Origin: Janibacter cremeus
GTDB taxonomy: Bacteria > Actinomycetota > Actinomycetes > Actinomycetales > Dermatophilaceae
Length of the DNA: 64,000 nucleotides
Direction of reading: 5' to 3'
NCBI RefSeq assembly: GCF_013409205.1
Contig: NZ_JACCAE010000001.1
Coordinates: 1,426,001-1,490,000 of the forward strand
The position numbers and the translations under genes were made by a program. The stretch's first letter is position 1. Every line of letters begins with the position of its first letter. Shown here piece by piece: positions 37,281 to 46,599 of the stretch. The notes under the pieces are model-generated. The model was not told the origin of the DNA, did not search any database, and saw nothing but the letters and a program-made list of their open reading frames with translations.

Positions 37281-39218
37281 TCACACGGGAGCGCCGGCGC
37301 CCGGCTCCTTCTTGAGGCTGAGGTTGCCGTGCTTGGTGGCGTACACGTCGAAGCCGGCGAACGTCTGCGCCCCGTCCTCGACCAGCGATGCCGGCGCGGG
37401 CAGCCGGACACAGGCCCGCCCCGCCGCATCGTGGACCTCGAGGTGGGCGTCGAGGAAGGTGGTCCGGACCCACTCGAGATGCTCGTGACCGATGATCGCC
37501 CGGACGCGCAGACCGAGGCCCGTGCCGTCGACTGGGGTTGCCGGACGGCGCATCCGCACGGGCGCGGAGCGGCCCGCGATGCTCAGGTGTACTCGCGGCC
37601 GCTGCAGGGGGCGGTCGGTCGTCATGTGCATCGTGACGGCCAGCCCCTGCGGGTCAACGGTGACGTCACTCGTCACGTCGCTCAGGGCCAACGGTTGCGG
37701 AGGCACCTTGGCAGCGAGCGTGGCCCGGAGCATGGCAGCCCAGCGGGGCCCGATGGACGCGTCGGAGAAGTCCTGCGCCCGACGGGCGGCGTTCTCACGC
37801 AGCGTGGCCAGCTCGGACTCCCCCATGTCCCGGACGCGCACGAGCGTGCGGGCCAGCGCCTCGATGTCGTCCTGTGGGACGAGGAACCCGTCGACCCCAT
37901 CCGTGATCAGCTCCCGGGGGCCGTACCGCACGTCGTACGCGATGGGGATGCAGCCACGGGCCATGCTCTCCAGCAGCACCAGCGATGATGACTCGGTCCG
38001 ACTGGTCAGCAGCGAGAAGGACGCCTGGGCGAACCGGTCCGGTGCCGTCCGGTCGAATCCCGCCAGCGTGATCGTCCTCGCACCCAGATCGACGATGAGC
38101 GCCTGGAGGTCGTCGTGGCAGCCACCCGCTCCGTAGATGCGCAGGGTCAGCGGCTCGGGGAGCTGCTGGTTGGCCTGGTGCACCGCCCGGATGCCGTGCT
38201 CGGTCTGCTTCCCGGGAACCAGCCCGCCGACCATCATGACGGCGTTCGCGTCGCGAGCGGGCGCAGGCGTGGGGGGATCGACGTTGCGGGAGTTCGGAAT
38301 CACCCACCGGGTGGGGCTGGGGCCGAGCAACGCGTCGAGGTCCTCGCGCTGGCGTTCGCTGAGGATGATGGTGGCATCGAAGTCGTCCACATTGTCCATG
38401 AACGGCAGATACCTCCTTTGACTGGTGTCCAGTCGTCGGGCGCTGCCGCTGGCCAGGTGGTGGTTGTGGAAGGTGTGCACGGTCACGACATTCGGCCGCT
38501 TGTACGTGTGCATCAACCCGGCCAGGCCAAAGGTGTCGGAAAAGACGAAGGCCTGGTCCGCACCGATGACGCTGTCCAACCAGTACCGGTGCAGGGCCTC
38601 GGGCGAAGGAAACTCGGCCACCGGCCGGCTCTGCGTATCGCACAGCACGAGCGACCGGTGCATGCCGGACGTCGACGGGGCGTCGCGACGGTCCGACACG
38701 ATGACCGTGCCGTCCGCCCTCAGGAAGTCGATCTGGAGGTTCCTGCCGGCCTCGTCCTGACGGAGTCGACGGTGCGGCACTCCCTTCCCCCGGAAGGTCT
38801 TGGAGGTCGTCCTGTCGTCGAGGGGCGCGAAGGCATCGAAGGTCGGCCCGGACCGATCAGGATCGTGCGGGTGGAGGCGGGCGAGGTCGGACCACATGTT
38901 GCGAAAGCGCACCTGGGTGGTGAGGCGACCATCGGCCCGCATCTGTCGGGTGAGTGCGTCGTAGTCGACCTGGTGCCCGAACGTGAGGATCTCCAGCGGC
39001 TGGCCGGTCTGCGCGGCGATCATGCAGCTGCGGTGGAGGACGACGGCGGCCGTACCCCGGTAGTTCTTCGGCAGCTCACCCAGGGTGGCGAAGTAGCGCC
39101 CCTCGGGGAACTCTCCGGTGGGGGCAGGGGGTGTGGAGACGGGTTTCCGACCCCGCTTCCGGACACCGGCGACCAAGCTGAGCAGGGAGCGGCGGCCGGA
39201 AGGCATGACAGGCACCAT
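37281..39218 (-). CDS. TarM-like GT4 glycosyltransferase (teichoic acid glycosylation)
   Basis: 645-residue retaining GT-B enzyme. Residues 210-315 carry an acceptor-side segment with VTVHTFHNHH; residues 320-500 form the donor domain with VMMVGGLVPGKQTEHGIRA and LLESMARGCIPIAYDVRYGPRELI, the E-x7-E-like site. The DVRYGP motif and the N-terminal layout match TarM/poly(glycerol-phosphate) alpha-glucosyltransferase-type enzymes, which add sugars to teichoic acid chains. Residues 510-645 are a beta-rich accessory domain. Start codon choice (39218 or 39206) is uncertain. First gene of the glycopolymer island, beside tRNA-Phe. Confidence 0.87.
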   Translation of the reverse strand: MVPVMPSGRRSLLSLVAGVRKRGRKPVSTPPAPTGEFPEGRYFATLGELPKNYRGTAAVVLHRSCMIAAQTGQPLEILTFGHQVDYDALTRQMRADGRLTTQVRFRNMWSDLARLHPHDPDRSGPTFDAFAPLDDRTTSKTFRGKGVPHRRLRQDEAGRNLQIDFLRADGTVIVSDRRDAPSTSGMHRSLVLCDTQSRPVAEFPSPEALHRYWLDSVIGADQAFVFSDTFGLAGLMHTYKRPNVVTVHTFHNHHLASGSARRLDTSQRRYLPFMDNVDDFDATIILSERQREDLDALLGPSPTRWVIPNSRNVDPPTPAPARDANAVMMVGGLVPGKQTEHGIRAVHQANQQLPEPLTLRIYGAGGCHDDLQALIVDLGARTITLAGFDRTAPDRFAQASFSLLTSRTESSSLVLLESMARGCIPIAYDVRYGPRELITDGVDGFLVPQDDIEALARTLVRVRDMGESELATLRENAARRAQDFSDASIGPRWAAMLRATLAAKVPPQPLALSDVTSDVTVDPQGLAVTMHMTTDRPLQRPRVHLSIAGRSAPVRMRRPATPVDGTGLGLRVRAIIGHEHLEWVRTTFLDAHLEVHDAAGRACVRLPAPASLVEDGAQTFAGFDVYATKHGNLSLKKEPGAGAPV

Positions 39219-39270
39219 AGCGGCTCGTCGTGGCCGTTCGTCCTGCGTGGATCCCGGTCGGGATCTGACG

Positions 39271-39732
39271 TCAGCTGAGTTCCTTGACGATCTGTCCGAT
39301 GTTGTCGATGGTGCGCTTCAGCTCCTCGACGTGCCGGGAGTCGAAAGCGCTGAGCACCCGCTTCATCTCCGTGGTGGAGATGCCGTCGGTGCGGGGCAGG
39401 TACACCAGCTCCACCTGGTCGGAGAGGTCGTCGAATTTACCCTCCCAGTCGGCGCCCATGCCCATGATGTCGACGTCATAGGTGACGATGTCCTCACGCT
39501 TCTGGCTCCACCGGTCCTCGGGGATCGCCAGATCCACGTACTTGATGCTCTGGACGATCTCCAGGCGCTGCTCGTAGGGCACGATGGGCCGCTTGCCCTT
39601 GATGGCGTTGAACTCATCGGTCGAGACGGCGACGACGAGTCGGTCCCCGAGAGCGCTCAACCGCTTGATGATGTTCAGGTGTCCGATGTGGAAGAGATCG
39701 AACGTGCCATACGTGATGACGGTCTTGCCCAT
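39271..39732 (-). CDS. tagD: Glycerol-3-phosphate cytidylyltransferase
   Basis: 153-residue nucleotidyltransferase forming CDP-glycerol from CTP and glycerol-3-phosphate. HxGH motif at residues 15-18 (GTFDLFHIGHLNIIKRL), RPIVPYEQR and the signature RTDGISTTEM near residue 115. A few residues longer than Bacillus TagD. It supplies CDP-glycerol to the CDP-glycerol transferases at 42, 46.6 and 52 kb, showing that the island makes a glycerol-phosphate polymer. GAGG lies about 10 nt before the ATG. Confidence 0.95.
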   Translation of the reverse strand: MGKTVITYGTFDLFHIGHLNIIKRLSALGDRLVVAVSTDEFNAIKGKRPIVPYEQRLEIVQSIKYVDLAIPEDRWSQKREDIVTYDVDIMGMGADWEGKFDDLSDQVELVYLPRTDGISTTEMKRVLSAFDSRHVEELKRTIDNIGQIVKELS

Positions 39733-39868
39733 GGGATGAATACCTCACTACGGCGCTCGGGGCTGGCAGTCGCCCAGTCTATGGCGCTTCAGCGCGTGAC
39801 GCGGTACGCGGCCGCAGAGGCGAGTTCACAGTAGGGTCGAGGGTCATCCCCTTCGAAGAGGAGCCCGC

Positions 39869-40738
39869 ATGGCCCCACGCCCGTCCGTCGATGTCGTCGT
39901 CCTCAGCCAGGGCGACCGTCAGGACGAGACGCTGCGTGCTCTGGAATCGGCCCGGGTCCAGATCGACGTGGACGTCACCTTGATCCTGGTCGGCAACGGC
40001 TGGGCCCCGGTGGGGTTCCCCGACGACGTCCGCGCTGTCCACCTGCCCGAGAACGTCGGCCCCGCCGAGGGACGCAACATCGGCGTGGCCCACGGCACGT
40101 CCGAGTTCGTCTTCTTCCTCGACAACGACGCCTGGCTGCCCGACGACACCGCCCTGGCGCACGCTGTGGCGCGCTTCCGGGCCGAACCACGGCTGGGCCT
40201 GGTCCACGCTCGTGTCGCCGACACCGACGGCGTCACCCTGCGGCGCTGGGTACCACGAGCGCGAGTGGGCGATCCGACGGTCGGTGGCCCCGCCTTCTCC
40301 GTCTGCGAAGGGGTCGTGACCCTCCGGCGTTCCGCATACGAGGAGGTGGGCGGCTTCCCCGGCAACTTCTTCTTCGGCCACGAGGGGATCGAGCTGGCCT
40401 GGCGGCTGCGCGACCACGACTGGGAGCTGACGTACGACCCGTCCGTACTCATTCACCACCCGGCCACCGAGGCCACCCGGCACGCCCTCTTCTGGCGGCT
40501 GAACGCCCGCAACCGTGTCTGGGTCGCCCGCCGCAACCTCCCGTGGCCGCTGGCGGTGCTCTACATCGGGGTCTGGACGGCCATCACCGTCGCCCGCACC
40601 TGGCGCGAGCCCGGTAATCTCAGGCACTGGTTCCGAGGCTTCCGCGAGGGTCTCGACACGGACCCGGGAGGGCGGCACCCGATGCGGTGGCGCACCGTCC
40701 TGACGCTCACTGTGATGGGGCACCCGCCAGTGCTCTGA
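39869..40738 (+). CDS. Family 2 glycosyltransferase
   Basis: 289-residue GT-A enzyme. VDVVVLSQGDRQDETLRALES opens the nucleotide-binding fold; the metal-binding DxD equivalent is DNDAW near residue 94 (FVFFLDNDAWLP); GFPGNFFFGHEGIELAWRLRDHDWEL holds the acceptor-site Glu. A hydrophobic segment near residues 228-245 may bind the membrane. SD GAGGAG upstream. Donor and acceptor sugars are unknown. Divergent from tagD. Confidence 0.9.
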   Translation: MAPRPSVDVVVLSQGDRQDETLRALESARVQIDVDVTLILVGNGWAPVGFPDDVRAVHLPENVGPAEGRNIGVAHGTSEFVFFLDNDAWLPDDTALAHAVARFRAEPRLGLVHARVADTDGVTLRRWVPRARVGDPTVGGPAFSVCEGVVTLRRSAYEEVGGFPGNFFFGHEGIELAWRLRDHDWELTYDPSVLIHHPATEATRHALFWRLNARNRVWVARRNLPWPLAVLYIGVWTAITVARTWREPGNLRHWFRGFREGLDTDPGGRHPMRWRTVLTLTVMGHPPVL

Positions 40739-40761
40739 GACCCGCTCGGGGTGTGTCTGAC

Positions 40762-41967
40762 TCAGCCACGCTTGGCGGCCAGTCGGCGCCCCCAGTCGGA
40801 TACCCGCTGCCCGAGGCTCGGGGTGCCCGCGGGCACTGATGTCGCGCCCGACTGCTGACCGGCGATTCGAAGGCCGTGGTTCGGGTTCCTCTTGCCGAAG
40901 AACGGGCCCCGCCCCAAGGACGCGGACACGGTGCCGGCGATGGCCTCGACTGCCACATCCATGGAGATGGTGTCGATGGGGTCCTGGGAGTCCGGGGCGG
41001 TGCTCACCGGCGCGCTGAGAGCATCGAGATCCCCGACCACGGTGGCCGCGGACTCCCGCAGCTGGGTGACCATCCGCTCGGAGTAGGAGTTGGCCACGTC
41101 CGCTGCCCACTCCGGAAGCTGGATCTTCTGGTCGGAACCGGGGAGCTGATCCTTGAGAACCCGGGCGACGGCCCCACGACGGGGAGCCGTCGCGTACTCC
41201 ACCCACGGAACCTCGTGCTTCTTGAAGATGACGTTGAGCCGCCGGAAGAGCTCGGCTTCCGAGACGGACAGGGACCGGTTCGACTGTGTCCCGTCCGCGT
41301 CGTCGACGACGAGGAAACCGGGCGGAAGGGCGAGCAGCTGCTCGAACGCGTCGGAGATGAGCGTCGGGCGCTTCTTGTCGGCGATGAGGACCGTGAGGCG
41401 GTCCGGACCGACGACCCGCTCCCACCTACTCACGATGTTCGCCTGGTCGCTCTGCTTGTCGAACTTCGAGCCCTGGGTTGTTCCGGGCGGCGCAGCGAGG
41501 ACCTTCTTCAGCCAGTCGTTGAAGGTCAGGGTCGCGACGCCGGTCTTGACCATCTGCTGCCAATACGATCCGAGCATCCCGGACAGTGGCCGCAGCGTGA
41601 TGACGACGTGCGTGTTCTCCCCCAGGGACTCGACGAATCCACGCGCCTGCTCGTCGTCCGCCTCGCAAATCCACTCATGGCTGATGAGGGCGCGACGTGA
41701 ATCAGAGTTGATCTCATCAACCAACTCCTGCCAGCGGTCAAACGGCGGCACCTCGCCTTCGCGGGACAATCCCATGAATGCGCATGCCTCCGTGAAGTGA
41801 TTCACGTCCCTTCCGGGGTAACGCACTCCCTTCTCAAGGAGAGACTTGCGCTTCTTCTTGGCCGCGTGCTGGATGGAGTTCGTACCCGACTTCATGGTGC
41901 CGATGTGGAGCAGGCGAGCAGATGAAGGGATCGGGCGAAGGGCGCTGGGTGCGCTGTCGCTTGCCAT
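40762..41967 (-). CDS. Sulfotransferase-like protein 1 of the glycopolymer island
   Basis: 401-residue protein. HIGTMKSGTNSIQ (about residues 21-33) is the 5'-phosphosulfate-binding-loop pattern of PAPS-dependent sulfotransferases. VVITLRPLSGMLGSYWQQM near residue 125 matches the 3'-phosphate-binding Arg/Ser motif. The C-terminal 80 residues are low complexity. The ATG at 41967 is preferred; an in-frame start at 42015 would overlap the next gene by 4 nt. It could sulfate a polymer sugar, but some family members act on other acceptors or are degenerate. Confidence 0.75.
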   Translation of the reverse strand: MASDSAPSALRPIPSSARLLHIGTMKSGTNSIQHAAKKKRKSLLEKGVRYPGRDVNHFTEACAFMGLSREGEVPPFDRWQELVDEINSDSRRALISHEWICEADDEQARGFVESLGENTHVVITLRPLSGMLGSYWQQMVKTGVATLTFNDWLKKVLAAPPGTTQGSKFDKQSDQANIVSRWERVVGPDRLTVLIADKKRPTLISDAFEQLLALPPGFLVVDDADGTQSNRSLSVSEAELFRRLNVIFKKHEVPWVEYATAPRRGAVARVLKDQLPGSDQKIQLPEWAADVANSYSERMVTQLRESAATVVGDLDALSAPVSTAPDSQDPIDTISMDVAVEAIAGTVSASLGRGPFFGKRNPNHGLRIAGQQSGATSVPAGTPSLGQRVSDWGRRLAAKRG

Positions 41968-42011
41968 GTTCGGATCGTACCAAGCGCCTCGGGCGCCGCA
42001 GGGGCTGCGGA

Positions 42012-44621
42012 TCAATCCCGACCAACAGACCCCGCGGCCCCGATCACCCGGTAGAAGTCCTGGGTCGCCTCCGCGTTGTACGCGACAGCGTCGAAGGTCG
42101 GGTTGGGCACCTCACCCCGCAGGGCAGCCGCCATCCCCTCCGCCAGCGCCTCCTCGTCGCGCTCGACGATGCGGCCGACACCCGGAGGAAGGGCACCTCC
42201 GACCGAAGCGAAGTTCGTGGCCACCACAGGCAACCCCAGCACCCGGGCCTCGAGGATCACCATCGGCTGCCCCTCGTAGTCACTGGAAAGGACGAACACG
42301 TCCGCCTTGGACAGGATCACGTGCGGATTGCTCTGCTGCCCTGCGACGGTGACCGCCTCCCCGAGACCCAGATCGTGCGTCAACTCCACGAGATCGTGCT
42401 CCAAGGGACCGCCGCCGATGATGACCAGCCGGGTGTTGGGGTCCACCTGGTGCACGATGTCGAAGGCCCGTATGAGTCGCTCGTGGTTCTTCTCGGGCGA
42501 CAGCCTTCCCACCGTGACGAATGTCCGGACACCGTCGGCGGGCGGGATCACGTCACTGATCGTCCGGCGTCGCTGCACGGCCCCTTCAAGGCGGTCCATG
42601 CCATGCACTTCCGACAACGTCCGCACGGCGAGCGGGAGGTCACCCGCGGGGACTGCCTCCGACGCGGACTCCACTCGATCGCCATCGAGGTCGCCGAAGG
42701 CCATCCGCGTAATGTAATCGGCATCGATCGTGTTGCGGGCGAAGGTGTGCTTGGCCTTCGGCGCGGCCGCTGCCAAGTTGTCCTTGTTGATCTCCTTGTT
42801 GATCTCCATCAGGGCCTCGGAGACGGACACCAGGTTGTCGTACCCGGCATACGCGCTGAAGACGGAGCCCAGGTTCGCCACGTGAGGCTGCTTGCCGTTC
42901 ACGACCTTCATCTGGTCGGCCATGAGGTCGTTGTGGAGCCAGATCGAGTAGTCCTTCGCCGGCCCCTGTCGCAGCAGGCGCGCCCAGAACGCCGCGTAGC
43001 CACTGAAGTCGACGATGTGGTCGAACTCCGCCAAGCCGAAGCACCGGCGCCACTCCTGCGCGAACATGCGCTCAGCACGCTCCAGGGACTCACCCTGCAC
43101 GTCCTGACCACCGTGGAGCGCCTTGCTGCGCTCCCCCTCCGATCGCAGGGACCAGATCATTCCTCCGACACGCGGGACGAGCCGGACGCGTGGGTGGATC
43201 TTGGCCACGTTGCCCAGGACCTGCTTCGATGACGAGTGCTGGTAGAACACCGAGACGTCGAAGCGGTCGTGGTCGATGTTGTTCAACAGGTTCAGCGCCG
43301 ATGTCATGATGCCGTTGGAACGCATCCCGCCGAGGTACATGAGGATGCGCGCACGACCGTCCGAGCGTGCCGGTCGGATGTCGTGACCGGAGGTATTGCC
43401 GCGGAAGACGATGTCAACCACGCGACGGGTCGCTTCGCCGTCCTCCAGGGCAGCGAAGCGCTCCCGGGCCTCCTGGTACGCACGTCGATGTGAAACGGCA
43501 GGGTCATCGCCCTCGCCGGTCCCCACGGCCACGAGACTGCGAGCCAGCTCGCCCACCTTGTGCACGACCGGACCGGGCAGGTCCTTCGGGTCGAGGTAGA
43601 GGCCGCGGTAGCCGTCGTATGCCCTCATGTCAGGCGTGAAGAAGACGATCGGGCGCCCTGTGGCGAGGAAGTCGAAGAAGATGCTCGAGTAGTCCGTCAC
43701 CAGCACGTCCGTCACCCCCAGCACCTCGTTGCTCGGGATCTCGTTCGGCACGAGGATGTCGGCCAGTTCAGGGTGCGCGATGGCGAAGTCGTACACCTGC
43801 TGATGCACCCGCAGCAGCACCTGCTGATCGGCCGGCAGTTGACGCTTGAGCTCACGCACACGGGTGGCAAGTCGCGCGGTGTCGTTCGTCGGCCTGTGGA
43901 AGGACTCACCGCGCCAGGTCGGCGCATAGAGGACAACCTTCTGGTTGTCGCCGAGCCGGACGCCGGCGTCCTGGAGCCGACGGCGCACCCGGCGTCGCCC
44001 TGAATCGTTCAAGAACTGACGGTCGACGCGCGGCGACCCCTCCGTGATGATGTGACCGGGGTAGATGTTGGTCAGCCGGTAGGCCGACTCGTACATTCGC
44101 TCGGCCATGAAGGAGTTCGCGGCGAGAAGGTAGTCCGCAGCGAGGAAGTTGCGCAGGACGTTGCGGGCACTGGTCCCACCGTTCGGCTCGTCATAGCCCA
44201 TCGTCTTCAGCGGCACCCCGTGCCAGGTGTTGACATAGATCTGTCCGTCACGCTTGGTGAACTCCGGCGGGAAGCTCGTGTTGTTGAACACGTACCCGGC
44301 CGTTGCCAGGGCCTGCCAGTACTGGGGCGACTTGTACCGGACGAACCGCACGTTCGGATTCTGCGCGAACTCCGCTCGGACCCCAGAGGACCACGCCTCC
44401 CGCGAGAGGCACCAGATATGGGTCAAGTGCGCGAACTCAGGGTCGTCGACCAGCGCGCGAAAGATCGCCTCCGGGTTGCACAGGACGCCGTTGCCCGCGA
44501 AGGACTCGTACACGACGAGGTTGGGGTCCACCGGCCGCTCCAGCCAGAAGGCCCGCCACTCCTGCGAGCCCCTCTGGCGTGCCCTTTGCATGCTCTTGAC
44601 CGCGTCGGTCACGCGCAACAT
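42012..44621 (-). CDS. CDP-glycerol glycerophosphotransferase fused to GT4 glycosyltransferase (copy 1)
   Basis: 869-residue fusion. Residues 30-410 form a TagF/TagB-like CDP-glycerol transferase with NTWHGVPLKTMG (catalytic His134) and VTDYSSIFFDF (309-318), plus the RVH motif near 271. Residues 425-865 form a GT4 domain with TVGRLSPEKNHERLIRAF and DYEGQPMVILEARVLGLPVVAT. Together they could extend a poly(glycerol-phosphate) chain and glycosylate it in alternation. Strong SD AGGAGG just before the ATG. A close architectural paralogue lies at 52146-54683. Confidence 0.92.
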   Translation of the reverse strand: MLRVTDAVKSMQRARQRGSQEWRAFWLERPVDPNLVVYESFAGNGVLCNPEAIFRALVDDPEFAHLTHIWCLSREAWSSGVRAEFAQNPNVRFVRYKSPQYWQALATAGYVFNNTSFPPEFTKRDGQIYVNTWHGVPLKTMGYDEPNGGTSARNVLRNFLAADYLLAANSFMAERMYESAYRLTNIYPGHIITEGSPRVDRQFLNDSGRRRVRRRLQDAGVRLGDNQKVVLYAPTWRGESFHRPTNDTARLATRVRELKRQLPADQQVLLRVHQQVYDFAIAHPELADILVPNEIPSNEVLGVTDVLVTDYSSIFFDFLATGRPIVFFTPDMRAYDGYRGLYLDPKDLPGPVVHKVGELARSLVAVGTGEGDDPAVSHRRAYQEARERFAALEDGEATRRVVDIVFRGNTSGHDIRPARSDGRARILMYLGGMRSNGIMTSALNLLNNIDHDRFDVSVFYQHSSSKQVLGNVAKIHPRVRLVPRVGGMIWSLRSEGERSKALHGGQDVQGESLERAERMFAQEWRRCFGLAEFDHIVDFSGYAAFWARLLRQGPAKDYSIWLHNDLMADQMKVVNGKQPHVANLGSVFSAYAGYDNLVSVSEALMEINKEINKDNLAAAAPKAKHTFARNTIDADYITRMAFGDLDGDRVESASEAVPAGDLPLAVRTLSEVHGMDRLEGAVQRRRTISDVIPPADGVRTFVTVGRLSPEKNHERLIRAFDIVHQVDPNTRLVIIGGGPLEHDLVELTHDLGLGEAVTVAGQQSNPHVILSKADVFVLSSDYEGQPMVILEARVLGLPVVATNFASVGGALPPGVGRIVERDEEALAEGMAAALRGEVPNPTFDAVAYNAEATQDFYRVIGAAGSVGRD

Positions 44622-44841
44622 CCAACCTCCTACGAACCACTGACCCGCTCAGCCCGTGGTGATTGTCTTTGATCGACCCCACGATCATGCCCGGTCGGTG
44701 GACGAGATCACTGCCACCGGCGTGGCGAGATTTCCTCGGCCACAGCGCAAGCGCCACGACGAAACGTAGCAATTAGCCGTTGGAGTCCGCGCACGGAACT
44801 ATAGTCCGCGGTATCCCACCCAACCCACCAGGACTCCCGTG

Positions 44842-46491
44842 ATGCCACCTCACCCCTCGTTGCAGATCGCATCCGTAGTGCGACTCGACCTCCTCAGGCA
44901 CGCCCGGGACCGTGTCCGGAGCATGCGCAACGGCACCCGTCCGGTGACGTTGCGGGGCCAGGGAGCAGATGGGCACGTGCACCTCCAGCGAGGGACGTCA
45001 CGCGTCCGCGCACGCGTCACGGACCGGTTCGACGCGTGGGCGCTACGTGACCACTGCCGCGACCGCGTCCTCGCTGCGATCGCCGAGGCAGGCATCAGGG
45101 GCCTCGAGATGCCCGCGGTCGGCGCCGAACCGCATCGCATCGTCGTCTCGTCCGCGGACGTCGGAGCCGTCGACGCAGCCCTGCGTCACCTTCCACCGGC
45201 AGACGATGTCCACGCCATCGACCTCGGCCGCTGGCTGGGACGCATCCGACCCGTCGCCACCATGCCGGAACTTCGTCCGGGATCCGTCGTTCGCCTGTAC
45301 CTGCCCCAGGTCTCACTGACGGGACGACCACTCCCCACGGAGGTGCTGGGGGTCGACCTCGAGGTATGGACCGAACTCGACGCGCCGAGCCCGTCCCCCG
45401 ACGGAGGGGAGCATGCCTTCGGGACCCTGCGCTCGCCCCGAGCCAACCAACGGGCGCGGTTCCTGCCACCGGGCGGCCTGCAGGCGCCTCCCGCCGCCGT
45501 TCGCGCCGTCCCACTGGAGCAGGTGAACTTCCCCGTCGATGCCGTCTACACCTGGGTCGACTCCAGCGACCCGGCGTGGCAGGCAGAGTTCGCGAGAGCA
45601 GACTCCCACGGCGCCGACGACGTGCAGGCCACGTCCCGATCGCCATCTCGCTTCGCCTCACGGGACGAGCTGCGCTACTCCCTTCGCTCCCTCGTCGCGT
45701 ATGCCAGCTGGATCCGACGCATCCACATCGTCACGAACGGCCAGGTGCCGCCATGGCTCGACACCACCGACCCACGGATACACGTCGTGAGCCACGTCGA
45801 GATCTTCCCCGACCCCGCCGACCTGCCGACGTTCAACTCGCACGCCATCGAGGCCTGTCTGCACCGAATACCAGGGCTCTCCGACCACTACCTGTACTTC
45901 AACGACGACGTCTTCCTGGCGCGGCCGCTGCGACCTGAGCACTTCTTCAGCGCCAGTGGTCTCATCCGCTACTTCCCGTCCTTGATCCCGATCGACGACT
46001 CGGACACCTCGGACGCCGACCTGCCGGTCGTGTCCGCGTTCAAGAACGGCCGCGCCGTGATCGAGCGCCGGTTCGCACGACGCCCCCTGACCCGCCCCCG
46101 ACACACCCCACACCCCCAGCACCGTCAGGTGATCGAGGAGATCGAGACCGCCGAACCCGCCCTCCTGGCACGGACGCGTCGCTCGCGGTTCAGGTCCGTC
46201 GAGGACATCTCGCTCGCGGCACAGCTCCAGTCGTACTGGGCCGCCGCTACCGGCCGAGCTGTGGCGATGGACGTCGCGTACGAGTTCCTCGACATCTGGG
46301 GGCCCGACGTCGACGCCCGGATCGATCGCCTGCTCACGCGCGACGACGTGGACTTCTACTGCCTCAACGAGACCAATTCGGACCCGGACCAGGCGTCGAT
46401 CGCGGATGACCGGGTCAACCGGGTCCTGACGACCCTGCTGCCGTTCGTCTCTCCCTTCGAGAAGGACGGCCACGGTGCCACGTCACGGTGA
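44842..46491 (+). CDS. Stealth-family capsular polysaccharide phosphotransferase
   Basis: 549-residue protein with the four Stealth regions after an N-terminal extension (1-225): CR1 PVDAVYTWVDSSDPAWQ (about 231-247), CR2 RFASRDELRYSLRSL..WIRRIHIVTNGQVPPWL (270-306), CR3 FNSHAIEACLHRIPGLSDHYLYFNDDVFLARPL (330-365) and CR4 around YCLNETNS. Stealth enzymes transfer hexose-1-phosphate, making phosphodiester-linked glycans. ATG chosen (a GTG lies 3 nt upstream); AGGA is 8 nt upstream and a -10-like TATAGT sits at 44800-44805. Confidence 0.92.
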   Translation: MPPHPSLQIASVVRLDLLRHARDRVRSMRNGTRPVTLRGQGADGHVHLQRGTSRVRARVTDRFDAWALRDHCRDRVLAAIAEAGIRGLEMPAVGAEPHRIVVSSADVGAVDAALRHLPPADDVHAIDLGRWLGRIRPVATMPELRPGSVVRLYLPQVSLTGRPLPTEVLGVDLEVWTELDAPSPSPDGGEHAFGTLRSPRANQRARFLPPGGLQAPPAAVRAVPLEQVNFPVDAVYTWVDSSDPAWQAEFARADSHGADDVQATSRSPSRFASRDELRYSLRSLVAYASWIRRIHIVTNGQVPPWLDTTDPRIHVVSHVEIFPDPADLPTFNSHAIEACLHRIPGLSDHYLYFNDDVFLARPLRPEHFFSASGLIRYFPSLIPIDDSDTSDADLPVVSAFKNGRAVIERRFARRPLTRPRHTPHPQHRQVIEEIETAEPALLARTRRSRFRSVEDISLAAQLQSYWAAATGRAVAMDVAYEFLDIWGPDVDARIDRLLTRDDVDFYCLNETNSDPDQASIADDRVNRVLTTLLPFVSPFEKDGHGATSR

Positions 46492-46599
46492 CCTCGGTAT
46501 GGCCGGGGCAGGAACCCCCGGTCGGTCACCGTCGTCGGACCCGCACGGGCTGCCCCGCGATACATTTGGCCCGATGCGCAGAGACCCACGTTGATCCAC

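Noticed and set aside
42012..46491. Possible horizontal origin of the glycopolymer island from base composition
   Set aside because: Some intergenic parts (44.6-44.8 kb) are more AT-rich, but the coding regions look as GC-rich as the rest by eye; a computed GC and codon-usage profile would be needed.
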